From an uncultured Prevotellaceae bacterium (GTDB lineage Bacteria; Bacteroidota; Bacteroidia; Bacteroidales; Bacteroidaceae), in NCBI GenBank assembly GCA_900314755.1, contig OMWH01000007.1, positions 62,001 through 126,000 of the forward strand: a DNA stretch of 64,000 nucleotides, in the 5' to 3' direction. How positions within the stretch are numbered: position 1 is the first letter of the stretch; each line of letters begins with the position of its first letter. Below, one piece after another: positions 16,678 to 25,741 of this stretch. The notes under the pieces are model-generated. The model saw nothing but the letters and a program-made list of their open reading frames with translations, did no database searches and had not been told where the DNA came from. A program made the position numbers and the translations under genes.

Positions 16678-17690
16678 AGGGCAGAATTGGTTATTTCAAA
16701 ATATTTCTTGAGGACAAGCAGAGAGATGAGTTCCTCCCGTTTCTTATCCTGAAACTGAGCAACATACTCATGAGCATGCTGTATGATAGCCTCCGCTTCG
16801 TCGGGATGACTGATAAAATACTGTAGTCGCTCCTCCAAGTCAGAGAAATCAGACTTTACCTCTATATAATGGTAGTTAGGAATAAGTGTCCCCTCCATAA
16901 ACCATGTCTCGCAGGTCAGACGGGGAGTAACAGCAATGGAGTTGGAAGACATTACCCATTTCAGATTGGAAGCTACGTCGTTACCCTCGAGAGACATCAC
17001 AAACTTATAGTCGAGATGCTCCCCAATCGTCATCTTCTCTTTCTGCCATTCTGGATGGTCATCAATGCTGTCAATTGAAGCAGCATCTATCATAGGATGA
17101 CCAAACCAACGATTCATAAAGACCATCCGATTGGGTTTCACATTTCCATCCTTGGGATTCCCTACATCTCCACGGAAAATAGCTACATCTCGTTTCTCCC
17201 GCCAAGGCTTATGGTCATCAACAAACAGGAAATGGCGCACCTGGTTAAGCTTCAGTAATATCGAACACTGGTTATTATCCCCAATGGGGCGACTTTTTAA
17301 GATGGTAGGCAACGCTTGTAAATCAGACACATCACCAGGTTTCAGAATCCAACGGGCATGAGGGTCGAAATAACGTGCAGGTGCCATCGCATCGAAATAA
17401 TATGCCTTAGGATGGATGACGGGTTGTTCAGCAATACTGAACGACTGTTGACGGAAAGCCTCCTTGTCATAATTCAAATCAGGAGATAGTTTGCAGTAAT
17501 AGCCCACCCGCTGCATGATATATTCCCTATCCGACCGTTTCTCCAACTTACGCAGTTTGCTTTGGAGCATCCGACGTGTAAGCCACGAAGGGATACACTG
17601 TTGCAGATAAGCTTTGGCAAAGAACTTCATCTTGCTGTTCTTGCCACTGTGCAACATATAGTATAACTTTCGCTTATGGGTCATGCTCAT
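16674..17690 (-). CDS. GT90-family (CAP10-like) glycosyltransferase
   Basis: 338 aa. Strong similarity to the Rumi/CAP10 (GT90) pattern: KSRPIGDNNQCSILLKLNQVRH, DVAIFRGDVGNPKDGN, the YKFVMSLEGNDVASNLKWVMSSNSIAV donor site and the CETWFMEGTLIPNYHYIEVKSDFSDL end. Known bacterial relatives act in lipopolysaccharide or capsule synthesis. First gene of the minus-strand heptose operon, with a well-formed promoter at 17703-17734 that is divergent from an LpxL-like gene. The first Met (MSMTH) could be replaced by the one two codons later. Confidence 0.78.
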   Translation of the reverse strand: MSMTHKRKLYYMLHSGKNSKMKFFAKAYLQQCIPSWLTRRMLQSKLRKLEKRSDREYIMQRVGYYCKLSPDLNYDKEAFRQQSFSIAEQPVIHPKAYYFDAMAPARYFDPHARWILKPGDVSDLQALPTILKSRPIGDNNQCSILLKLNQVRHFLFVDDHKPWREKRDVAIFRGDVGNPKDGNVKPNRMVFMNRWFGHPMIDAASIDSIDDHPEWQKEKMTIGEHLDYKFVMSLEGNDVASNLKWVMSSNSIAVTPRLTCETWFMEGTLIPNYHYIEVKSDFSDLEERLQYFISHPDEAEAIIQHAHEYVAQFQDKKREELISLLVLKKYFEITNSAL

Positions 17691-17702
17691 TTCTTATGAC
17701 TG

Positions 17703-17734
17703 CAAAATTACTGTTTTTCTGTCAATTTGGCAAA
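17703..17734 (-). promoter_or_regulatory. Promoter of the GT90-heptose operon
   Basis: On the minus strand TTTG (17734-17731), a 20-bp spacer, then TAATTTTG (17710-17703), a full match to the Bacteroidetes promoter. Start codon 13 bp downstream. It is interleaved with the divergent LpxL promoter. Confidence 0.75.
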
Positions 17735-17748
17735 ATTTGACCTAATTA

Positions 17749-17780
17749 TTTGCTCATTCAACCTGAATTAACTACCTTTG
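17749..17780 (+). promoter_or_regulatory. Promoter of the LpxL-like gene
   Basis: TTTG (17749-17752), 20-bp spacer, TACCTTTG (17773-17780): a full consensus match. The ATG at 17801 lies 20 bp after it, which rules out the earlier in-frame start at 17750. Confidence 0.78.
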
Positions 17781-17800
17781 TGGCATTAAACTGCATGCTA

Positions 17801-18733
17801 ATGAAATTCCTTTACTATCTTTTGATGGCAGTATTATACCCTATCTCGCTGTTGCCTTTCTGGGTGCATTATCTTTTCGCAGATGTATTATACTTGTTAA
17901 TTTATTACGTAGGAAGATACCGTGTAAAGGTGGTAAGAAAGAACCTTAGAAGCGCATTCCCTGAGAAGTCAGAAAAAGAGTTGCGAAGAATTGAAAGGGA
18001 TTTCTACCAATGGTTTTGCGACTATATTGTGGAGAGCATGAAACTGTTGACGGTCAGCGACAAGAATATAAAAAAGAGAATGGTATTCAAAGGGACGGAA
18101 CAGATAGAACAGTGTGTGGCAGAAGGACAATCAATCGGGCTTTATCTGGGACACTACTGCAACTGGGAATGGATTACATCACTACCCCTATGGATCACTC
18201 CCAAAGTACAATGTGCACAAATCTACCATCCGATTGAGAACAAAGGAATTGACCAACTCTTCCTTCGTCTGCGCCAGCGACAAGGCTCCATCTGTGTTCC
18301 CATGGCAGACACCCTTCGCCAGATTATTGAGTTCAAGAGAAAAGGTCAACTTTTCATGATTGGTTATATCTCCGACCAGAAACCTAACTGGTTCAATATC
18401 CATCACTGGGTGGATTTCTTACACCATGACACCCCAGTGCTGACGGGTGCCGAACGTATCATGCGGAAGTTCAACCATGCTGTTTTCTACGCTGATATTC
18501 ATCGTATCCGCCGAGGCTATTATGAGACAGAGTTCAAACTGATAAGCAAAGAACCTCAGCAGTTGGAAGAATACAAACTGACAGATATCTACTACCAGAT
18601 GCTTGAGGAGAATATCCGTAAAGCACCAGCCTATTGGCTGTGGAGTCATAACCGATGGAGCCGCACCCGTGAAGAGTTTGACAGGCGTTTTGAGGTCGTC
18701 GACGGAAAAGTGATTGCAAAGACAACCCATTAA
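17801..18733 (+). CDS. LpxL/HtrB-like lipid A acyltransferase
   Basis: 310 aa from the ATG of MKFLYYLL, chosen because the promoter covers any earlier start. An N-terminal membrane anchor is followed by the acyltransferase motif GHYCNWEW (HX4E) near residue 114 and VPMADTLRQI. Such enzymes add a secondary acyl chain to the lipid A precursor at the inner membrane, using acyl-ACP. The gene converges with the LtaS-like gene, and the two stop codons share bases within TTAA at 18730-18733. Confidence 0.82.
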   Translation: MKFLYYLLMAVLYPISLLPFWVHYLFADVLYLLIYYVGRYRVKVVRKNLRSAFPEKSEKELRRIERDFYQWFCDYIVESMKLLTVSDKNIKKRMVFKGTEQIEQCVAEGQSIGLYLGHYCNWEWITSLPLWITPKVQCAQIYHPIENKGIDQLFLRLRQRQGSICVPMADTLRQIIEFKRKGQLFMIGYISDQKPNWFNIHHWVDFLHHDTPVLTGAERIMRKFNHAVFYADIHRIRRGYYETEFKLISKEPQQLEEYKLTDIYYQMLEENIRKAPAYWLWSHNRWSRTREEFDRRFEVVDGKVIAKTTH

Positions 18734-20697
18734 GGTTTCAGACGGTCTTGCGTCATCCGTTCCATATATTGCTGGATGATAGCCTTTAGTTCTGTCTCCA
18801 TCTTTGAAAGTGAAGAGTGAAGAGTGAAGAGTGAAGAATCAGTCCGCACCGCAGATTCTTCCAGAAGATTATGTTGCATCAGAGAGTCTTGCAGACTGTA
18901 TAAGCCCTTTGACTTGGTCCCATCAAACTGGAGCACATAACCGTTTTTCACATACTGATATATACCATTCATGTAGTTAACCGCCCATGTCTCTTCCTTG
19001 GGAGTGTTCAGTACGTCGATGCCAAAGCCGAAATAAGGCTTGGAATAGCCCAGTTTTCCAAGAACGGTTGGCAGGATATCAATCTGCTGTGCTATCTTAT
19101 CCTGTATCTCACCACCCTCCTCACTGGGGTCGTAAATAATAATCGGTGAGCAGAATCCTCCTAAGTCAGTCTGGTACTCCGCATGGTCGCTCATATTTGT
19201 ATGGTCGCTGGTCATTACAAAGATGGTATTCTTAAACCATGGCTGCTTGCTTGCTGTCTCAAAGAACTTGCCGATAGCCATATCGGTATAACGGATACAT
19301 TTATGTATCGCCAAATGCTCCTCTGGGAATAGTTGCTTGTATTTCTCTGGTACAACAAAAGGATGATGACTGGAGGCTGTGAAGACGGCTGTCATAAACG
19401 GCTCCTTCATCTGGGTCATCTGTTCGGCATAGTACTGCAGGAAAGGCTCGTCCCATATTGCCCAGGTACCATCAAAATCATTCGTTCCTTTTGCCGCCTC
19501 ATATTCCGTACGCCCATAATAGTGCTGAAAACCCGTTTTCTGAGCAAATGCCTGGAATCCCATTGACCCATTCTCGGCACCATGGAAGAAAGCTGTCTCA
19601 TAGCCCTCTGCCCCTAAGATACCTGCAAGTCCTGTGTAGTCGTTCATCGAGGAAGGAGTGAGGATAAATGGTTCGATGAACATAGGGATGCCAGACAGTA
19701 TACTGGGCATGCCATCGATACTCTTACGACCATTGCAGAAAGAATAACGGAAGGTCGTACTCTTACTGATTAATGCGTCAACATAAGGAGTATAACCTTT
19801 GTACTGGCTATTCTCCAAAGTTTTGTTTAAGGCTCCGATATACTCCCTGCCGAAGCTCTCAACGATAAGAACGACAACATTCTTGTGAGAGGTGAGAGGT
19901 GAGAGGTGAGAGGTGAGAGATTTGTGAATAGGAGAATAAATTCGTGTCATTTCCGCCTCACTATCGAAATAACGAGGAACAACGAAGACACTCTTGCCGA
20001 TGGTACGGATGAGTGAGAAGGGAGTATTTAATACCAATGCTGCATCAACAGGACGTGAAGCATATTGATTGGCATTTGAGATAGTGATAGGTCGCACGGC
20101 AGTTGTAAACCCTCCACGCATACCTGCGACACAGAAAGGAGCGATGAGTAGCAGAGAAAGAAAACAGACTACCGCATAACGCCATTTCTTTTGTATCTGC
20201 CAGACATTAATCCGAGGCTTTGCATACCCCAGCCACAAGGCAGTCATTACCACCAGAAAGAGTAATACCAAATACCAATGGTTTACGAGTTCTGTACCAA
20301 TGACACTCCCCAAATTGCCCTCGTTGGAAAACTCCTCAAAAACGGTCGTCGTGGTGCGACGCATGGTATATGGGAAATAAACAGCATCTGCTAAGCAGAT
20401 AGCAAGAGCAAGTCCATTGACTACGATGAAGAGCCACTTACAGAATTGGTGATAAGTCTTGTTTTCCTTCTTGTAAAAAGGAAACAGCATCAATACCACA
20501 TAAAGCACATTGGTATAGAGGATGGCAGACGTGTCGAAAAGCAATCCTCCACGAAAGACATTCAACGAATAGGATAAATAGTCGGTATTCTCGCAATAAT
20601 ACGCTAACCTCGCAATCTGATAAACCAGATAGACTAATAAAAGGTTCCATAGGACTGCCAAAAATGGGGAATATATTTTCGTCATCCAGTGCTTCAT
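18730..20697 (-). CDS. LtaS-like sulfatase-fold transferase (phosphoglycerol-transferase family), copy 1
   Basis: 655 aa. Five transmembrane helices in the first 210 residues, then an alkaline-phosphatase-superfamily domain beginning KNVVVLIVESFGREYIG. The nucleophile region is SFCNGRKSIDGMPSILSGIP, with metal-binding TSDHTN and FHGAENGS later. LtaS relatives transfer phosphoglycerol or phosphoethanolamine to glycans or lipids on the periplasmic side. Two heptamer arrays are built into the protein: residues 259-271 (LTSHLSPLTSH, linker between membrane and catalytic parts) and 620-631 (LFTLHSSLS, near the C-terminus). Last gene of the miaB operon, 6 bp after its paralogue. Confidence 0.82.
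   Translation of the reverse strand: MKHWMTKIYSPFLAVLWNLLLVYLVYQIARLAYYCENTDYLSYSLNVFRGGLLFDTSAILYTNVLYVVLMLFPFYKKENKTYHQFCKWLFIVVNGLALAICLADAVYFPYTMRRTTTTVFEEFSNEGNLGSVIGTELVNHWYLVLLFLVVMTALWLGYAKPRINVWQIQKKWRYAVVCFLSLLLIAPFCVAGMRGGFTTAVRPITISNANQYASRPVDAALVLNTPFSLIRTIGKSVFVVPRYFDSEAEMTRIYSPIHKSLTSHLSPLTSHKNVVVLIVESFGREYIGALNKTLENSQYKGYTPYVDALISKSTTFRYSFCNGRKSIDGMPSILSGIPMFIEPFILTPSSMNDYTGLAGILGAEGYETAFFHGAENGSMGFQAFAQKTGFQHYYGRTEYEAAKGTNDFDGTWAIWDEPFLQYYAEQMTQMKEPFMTAVFTASSHHPFVVPEKYKQLFPEEHLAIHKCIRYTDMAIGKFFETASKQPWFKNTIFVMTSDHTNMSDHAEYQTDLGGFCSPIIIYDPSEEGGEIQDKIAQQIDILPTVLGKLGYSKPYFGFGIDVLNTPKEETWAVNYMNGIYQYVKNGYVLQFDGTKSKGLYSLQDSLMQHNLLEESAVRTDSSLFTLHSSLSKMETELKAIIQQYMERMTQDRLKP
18806..18839. 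repeat. GAAGAGT heptamer array inside LtaS-like copy 1 (C-terminal)
   Basis: GAAAGT, then GAAGAGT three times and GAAGAAT on the plus strand. Read on the minus strand it encodes SSLFTLHSSLS, with no stop in any frame. Confidence 0.88.
19887..19921. repeat. GAGAGGT heptamer array inside LtaS-like copy 1 (linker)
   Basis: Four perfect GAGAGGT units and GAGAGAT. Read on the minus strand it encodes LTSHLSPLTSH just before the catalytic domain. Confidence 0.9.
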
Positions 20698-20703
20698 ATC
20701 CTC

Positions 20704-22521
20704 TTATCTTTCATTTAGGTCTTTTGTAGCAGCTTGCAGGATAGCATTAGCCTGTCGGATAAGATTTTGCGTACCTGACCCTTTGGCTGTCACAACCCTG
20801 TCGCTGATGAAGTCATAATTCACAAAACTAGTACTGTCCATTATCGTAAACCCATCATCGTACGTATGGATTGCGACAGGATGCGTATAGGTCTTACTGA
20901 GCACATCACGACTAAAGGTAAAACTGTCATGGTTAAGTCCTAACTGTCCTAAAAGTGTGGCAGGCAGGTCTGTCTGATTACAAATCTTCTCAATTCGGCA
21001 AGGAGCCTTAACGGCACCACCTACCCAAATCATCGGAATATGGTTGAGAAGAGGATTCGACTCGTCTAACCCATCATAAACAATACCATGATCTGGGAGC
21101 ATTACCACCAATGTATTCTCCCAAAGCGGTGTCTTACGTAAATGCTCGATAAACTGTCCTACACATTGGTCAAGGTAATAGAATGCATTAAGCACCTCGT
21201 CATCGAAATGATGGATAGGCACATCCCAGGGCACGTGACTGCTGAGGGTGGAGTAGCCGATGATAAAAGGCTGCTGCATAGAGGTCATCAACTTGTTGAG
21301 TGTCTCGAAAGTGATATCGTCACGAACGCCCCATTTGGCAGAGGCTTGCTCCTCTCGTGTATAGTCATCCTTCCATGTCAAATCAGTGAACCCCCCAGAG
21401 ACGAGATAACCGCGCATATTGGTGAAATTGATATCCCCACCATATAAATAATGTGTTGAATAGCCTCTTTCTTGCTGTAATGTACGTGCGATATTGGGGA
21501 GGGTCTGAGACTTGGATGGAATCTTCATCACTGACATGGTAGGGAAGGAGGGATAGCCGCTCCACGTACAAACCGTTCCACGGTCAGTACGCCATGAGTT
21601 AGCATAACAATTGGTGAAATAGATGCCCTCTTTTGCTAACCGATTGAGATTGGGGGTAATATCTGACCGTCCACTAATCTCCGTAAACTGTCCTCCACAG
21701 CTCTCCAAGAGTATCACAATGATGTTTGGGGTCTGGGTATTTAATAAGGTATCTGCACCAATACTCTGTGTATTATAGAGTTCGCTGATGATCTTTTCGC
21801 ATTCCGCATCTTCCATGAAATGATAGGTCACATTGTTGCTTGCTGTCTTCTCGAAAGAGGCTACGAAAGAGAATACTGGATTGACTGCCGAATGGTTCAG
21901 AAACTGGTTCTGTGAATAATAGACCTGTCCGATATTCGTCGTCGACTCATCTAACCCACCCCGTATACCGATAACGATAAAGGGTATGAGCAGAATGGCA
22001 AACAGGGTGGCTATTAGTTTTGATCTGTTTGATGCTAACTTACATTGCAAGCAAAGAGGAGTCAGTTTGTCGTAGACCCAATAAATAACAACACCACAAA
22101 GTATCCAGCAAATCAGTCGGAGAATCAGATACCAGACACTGACACTTGCCATTGCCTCAGTGGGGGTCTCCAAATACGACAAGCAAGAGGCGTCCAGTTT
22201 GAACTGCCAAAACTCATAAAGACTGGTGTCCGCAACAAAGGCAAGTGGTAGGAGAATGGCTATCGTGACATACCAAATTCTAAATACCCATTTGGGGATT
22301 CGTATCCATAAAGAGAGGATGACTAGAATGAATGAAATGGAAAAAAGGTAGAGAGAAGTACTGAGGTCCAACGACGCTCCATGTCTAACGACCTGTAGGA
22401 TATCGATAAAAGAAAAGTCATGGTTGCCCTGGTTGTAGAGCATAAAGAATATTTTGGCGACAACAAAGATACATACTGTCACCAAATAGAACTTCAACAA
22501 ATATAGTACCCTTTGCCTCAT
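20704..22521 (-). CDS. LtaS-like sulfatase-fold transferase, copy 2
   Basis: 605 aa. Five transmembrane helices, then the catalytic domain starting PNIIVILLESCGGQFTEI. Nucleophile region NSWRTDRGTVCTWSGYPSFP and the metal motif VVMLPDHGIVYDG. Same architecture as the next gene but clearly diverged, so the two may act on different acceptors. It overlaps the ABC exporter gene by 4 bp (ATGA). This copy has no heptamer array. Periplasmic transfer of a phosphoglycerol- or ethanolamine-type group is inferred from the family. Confidence 0.82.
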   Translation of the reverse strand: MRQRVLYLLKFYLVTVCIFVVAKIFFMLYNQGNHDFSFIDILQVVRHGASLDLSTSLYLFSISFILVILSLWIRIPKWVFRIWYVTIAILLPLAFVADTSLYEFWQFKLDASCLSYLETPTEAMASVSVWYLILRLICWILCGVVIYWVYDKLTPLCLQCKLASNRSKLIATLFAILLIPFIVIGIRGGLDESTTNIGQVYYSQNQFLNHSAVNPVFSFVASFEKTASNNVTYHFMEDAECEKIISELYNTQSIGADTLLNTQTPNIIVILLESCGGQFTEISGRSDITPNLNRLAKEGIYFTNCYANSWRTDRGTVCTWSGYPSFPTMSVMKIPSKSQTLPNIARTLQQERGYSTHYLYGGDINFTNMRGYLVSGGFTDLTWKDDYTREEQASAKWGVRDDITFETLNKLMTSMQQPFIIGYSTLSSHVPWDVPIHHFDDEVLNAFYYLDQCVGQFIEHLRKTPLWENTLVVMLPDHGIVYDGLDESNPLLNHIPMIWVGGAVKAPCRIEKICNQTDLPATLLGQLGLNHDSFTFSRDVLSKTYTHPVAIHTYDDGFTIMDSTSFVNYDFISDRVVTAKGSGTQNLIRQANAILQAATKDLNER

Positions 22522-24347
22522 AGACTCTGCATATCGTTCAATTTCTTATAATAGCCATCAATATTCAGCAACTTTTCATGTGTACCCCGCTCCACAATCT
22601 GTCCTTCATGAAGCACACAGATCTCATCAGCATTCTTGATGGTAGAGAGACGGTGAGCAATGGCAACGGTAGTACGTGTTTTCATTAGCCGCTCCAACGC
22701 ATCCTGCACGAGCCGCTCACTCTCTGTATCCAAGGCTGAAGTAGCCTCATCGAGGATGAGGATGGGAGGATTCTTCAGAATAGCACGAGCAATAGACACA
22801 CGTTGGCGCTGTCCACCACTAAGACGACCTCCTCGGTCTCCAATATTGGTGTCAAACTGGTGCTCACTCTGCATGATAAAGTCGTACGCATTAGCAATCT
22901 TTGCAGCCTCTGCAATCTGCTCGTCCGTAGCACTATCCACCCCAAAGGAGATATTATTCTTGAAGGAGTCATTAAACAAAATAGCTTCCTGATTGACATT
23001 TCCAATCAATTGACGTAAGTCTTGAACACCTAAATCCTTCACGTTAATGCCGTCAATTAAGACCTCTCCCTCCTGCACGTCATAATAACGGGGAATTAAG
23101 TCAACCATCGTTGACTTACCACTACCACTTTGTCCAACAATAGCAATTGTTTTTCCTTTAGGAATCACAAGATTGATATGACGCAAAATCCATGTCTCAC
23201 CATAACGGAAGGACACATCACGGAACTCTATCTGATGCTCGAAAGAGGCGAGATGTTTTGGCTGCGCAGGCTCTTTGATGGTGTTCTCCGCCATCAGTAT
23301 CTTGTCAATACGCTCCATGGAGGCAAGACCCTTCGGAATATTATATCCTACCTTTGACACCTCCTTCAATGGATTGATAATAGAATAGAGAATCACCATA
23401 TAATAAATAAAGGTGGGACCAGAAAGACTGTGGTTATTTAATACCAGTACGCCACCAAACCATAGTACGATGACAATCATACAAGTGCCTAAAAACTCTG
23501 ACAAAGGGTGTCCGATATTCTGTCGGATGTTCACTCTCATAATATCATTACGATAGGTGGAATTGATGGTATTGAACTTATCACGCATCTTATCCTCCGC
23601 ACAGAATGCCTTGATGATACGGAGTCCACTCAATGTCTCGTCCACCACACTCATGGTATCACTCCAAAGCGATTGCGCTTTGATACTCTGCGCTTTCAAC
23701 TTACGACCTATCCATCCCATGAACCAGCCAATGGCTGGAATAATGACTACTGAAAAGAGTGTGAGTTGCCATGAGATGACTATCAAGGTTGTGAAATAGG
23801 AGATAATCAAAATGGGGTTCTTGAACATCAGGTCGAGGGATGACATGATACTGGTCTCCACTTCTTGCACGTCACCCGTCATACGAGCGATGATATCCCC
23901 TTTCCGTTCTTCCGTAAAGAAACCTAAGGGAAGACTGACTATCTTGTTATACAGCTGGTTGCGCATATCTCGCACCACACCTGTACGGATAGGGACCACA
24001 CTTGATGCAGCAAGGAAATATGCAAAGGTCTTCAGGAGGGTCGCAACTATGAGGAAAAAACCGATAAATAACAAGGTCGTGGTTGACCCTACATCTGCAA
24101 TAAAGTAATTGATGTAATAGTAGATGTTGTTAATCAGTACATCCTTAAAACTACCGTCACTCCACTCCATCAAAGAAGTGACCACCACCTGGTCACCTGT
24201 CTTGAACAGGATCTGCAAAATAGGTATCAGTGCTGCAAAAGAGAAGATATTCAGTAATGCCGACAACAGGTTGAAGATAATCGACAATGCCACATATTTC
24301 TTATAAGGCATCACAAAACGCCTTAGGACCTGCATAAATTCTTTCAT
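22518..24347 (-). CDS. MsbA-like ABC transporter, fused permease and ATPase
   Basis: 609 aa half-transporter. Six transmembrane helices span about 15-330. The ATPase domain has Walker A GQSGSGKST near residue 400, signature LSGGQRQR, Walker B ILILDEATSALD and the switch His in AIAHRLSTI. Homodimers of this type flip lipid A core or other lipid-linked glycans across the inner membrane. Its position between miaB and two LtaS-like genes (4-bp overlaps both sides) suggests it exports the lipid those enzymes modify. Substrate inferred. Confidence 0.85.
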   Translation of the reverse strand: MKEFMQVLRRFVMPYKKYVALSIIFNLLSALLNIFSFAALIPILQILFKTGDQVVVTSLMEWSDGSFKDVLINNIYYYINYFIADVGSTTTLLFIGFFLIVATLLKTFAYFLAASSVVPIRTGVVRDMRNQLYNKIVSLPLGFFTEERKGDIIARMTGDVQEVETSIMSSLDLMFKNPILIISYFTTLIVISWQLTLFSVVIIPAIGWFMGWIGRKLKAQSIKAQSLWSDTMSVVDETLSGLRIIKAFCAEDKMRDKFNTINSTYRNDIMRVNIRQNIGHPLSEFLGTCMIVIVLWFGGVLVLNNHSLSGPTFIYYMVILYSIINPLKEVSKVGYNIPKGLASMERIDKILMAENTIKEPAQPKHLASFEHQIEFRDVSFRYGETWILRHINLVIPKGKTIAIVGQSGSGKSTMVDLIPRYYDVQEGEVLIDGINVKDLGVQDLRQLIGNVNQEAILFNDSFKNNISFGVDSATDEQIAEAAKIANAYDFIMQSEHQFDTNIGDRGGRLSGGQRQRVSIARAILKNPPILILDEATSALDTESERLVQDALERLMKTRTTVAIAHRLSTIKNADEICVLHEGQIVERGTHEKLLNIDGYYKKLNDMQSL

Positions 24348-25666
24348 ACCTCTTCGCCAAATAATGTTGCACTAGTACTATTCGTTATCTTCACACGTAC
24401 CGTCTCACCAATATGGTGGTTGCCTTTGTCAAAGACAACCATCTTATTCTGCTCAGTACGACCGCAGAGTTGACTGCGGCTACGCTTAGAGAAGCCTTCC
24501 ACCAACACCTCGAACTCTTTGCCCTCATCCTTTTTGTTTTGCTGGGCAGAAATCTCTGTCTGCAAGGATATTAACTCGTTTAAACGACGTATCTTCTCCT
24601 CTTCCGGCACATCATCCGGTAGATGTTTAGAGGCATAAGTCCCTGGACGCTCGGAATATTTGAACATAAAGGCAGAGTCATACCCCACCTCACGCATCAA
24701 ATCCAAACTGAGCTGATGATCTTCCTCTGTCTCCGAATGATACCCTACGAAGATATCCGTAGAAAGTCCACAATCAGGAATGATACGACGGATAGCTGCT
24801 ACACGGTCCAGATACCACTCTCGTGTATATTTCCGATTCATCAATTTCAAGATTCTGTCGGATCCGCTCTGTACAGGAAGATGAATATGCTTACATACAT
24901 TGGGCATCTCTGCGATCACCTGCAATGTCTCATCGCTCATATCCTTGGGATGAGAGGTTGTGAAACGCACGCGCATCTCAGGGGCTTCCTCTGCGACTCT
25001 GCGTAACAGTTGTGGGAAGTCAACGTTGAACTCTGAACCATGAACTATGAACTGATAACTATTCACATTCTGTCCCAAGAGTGTCACTTCCTTAAATCCC
25101 CTGTCCCGTAAATCACGGACTTCACGAAGAATGCTTTCGACATCCCTGGAGCGCTCACGGCCTCGGGTATAGGGTACAATACAATAATGGCAGAAATTGT
25201 TACAGCCACGCATGATGCTCACATAGCCTCCAATCTTATGCCCCAAGCCGATACGCTGTGGGACGACATCCTTATAGGTCTCAGAGGTTGACAGTTCTAT
25301 ATTCATCGCCTTGTGACCTGTCTCCACCTGTGCTATTAAGTCGGGCAGAGTAAGATAGGCGTCAGGACCTGCCACCAGGTCACAATGGTGATTCTCAAGT
25401 AGGTCTTCCTTTACCCGCTCTGCCATACAACCCAAGACACCGATAATGAGAGGATGCTTGCGACGAAGGGCATTCAAAGCCTCTAAGCGGTGATAAATCT
25501 TCTGCTCAGCGTTGTCGCGTACTGAACAGGTATTCAAAAACACAGCATCAGCCTCATCTATATTTTCTGTTGTCTCATAATCTGCCATCTGCATCACACT
25601 TGCCACCACTTCTGAGTCTGCGACATTCATCTGACAGCCATAAGTCTCTATATAGAGTTTCTTCAT
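24344..25666 (-). CDS. miaB: tRNA-2-methylthio-N6-dimethylallyladenosine synthase
   Basis: 440 aa radical-SAM methylthiotransferase. The N-terminal cluster cysteines are C11, C47 and C80; the radical-SAM cluster is C155/C159/C162 in MRGCNNFCHYC; and a C-terminal TRAM domain follows. MiaB adds the 2-methylthio group to i6A37 of tRNAs. Residues 202-213 (YQFIVHGSEFNV) come from a heptamer array placed at a loop between the radical-SAM core strands; one unit differs (GAACCAT for GAACTAT), which removes a TAG that would otherwise end the protein. First gene of a four-gene operon with an ABC exporter and two LtaS-like enzymes. Confidence 0.93.
   Translation of the reverse strand: MKKLYIETYGCQMNVADSEVVASVMQMADYETTENIDEADAVFLNTCSVRDNAEQKIYHRLEALNALRRKHPLIIGVLGCMAERVKEDLLENHHCDLVAGPDAYLTLPDLIAQVETGHKAMNIELSTSETYKDVVPQRIGLGHKIGGYVSIMRGCNNFCHYCIVPYTRGRERSRDVESILREVRDLRDRGFKEVTLLGQNVNSYQFIVHGSEFNVDFPQLLRRVAEEAPEMRVRFTTSHPKDMSDETLQVIAEMPNVCKHIHLPVQSGSDRILKLMNRKYTREWYLDRVAAIRRIIPDCGLSTDIFVGYHSETEEDHQLSLDLMREVGYDSAFMFKYSERPGTYASKHLPDDVPEEEKIRRLNELISLQTEISAQQNKKDEGKEFEVLVEGFSKRSRSQLCGRTEQNKMVVFDKGNHHIGETVRVKITNSTSATLFGEEV
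25028..25062. repeat. GAACTAT heptamer array inside miaB
   Basis: Five units: GAACTCT, GAACCAT, GAACTAT, GAACTGA, TAACTAT. On the minus strand a pure GAACTAT array would give TAG every 21 bases; the variant units keep miaB open. Confidence 0.85.
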
Positions 25667-25682
25667 ATTTTTCTTATTTTGC

Positions 25683-25713
25683 TTGCAAAGTTACTAACTT
25701 TTTTGTATTTTTG
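25683..25713 (+). promoter_or_regulatory. Promoter of the beta-flower gene
   Basis: TTG (25683-25685), 20-bp spacer, TATTTTTG (25706-25713). The ATG at 25742 follows 28 bp later. Confidence 0.6.
25686..25693 (-). promoter_or_regulatory. -7 box of miaB
   Basis: Minus strand reads TAACTTTG 20 bp before the miaB ATG. It sits next to the -33 box of the divergent beta-flower gene, so the two promoters overlap. Confidence 0.55.
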
Positions 25714-25741
25714 CGCTGATATTTATGCTAAACTTGAAGAA

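Noticed and set aside
17750-17800. Upstream start for the LpxL-like protein
   Set aside because: A full consensus promoter covers this stretch, so the ATG at 17801 is the start.
18730-22521. LtaS-like genes as a sign of Gram-positive origin
   Set aside because: Neighbouring genes and promoters are Bacteroidetes-like, and this enzyme superfamily is common in Gram-negatives.
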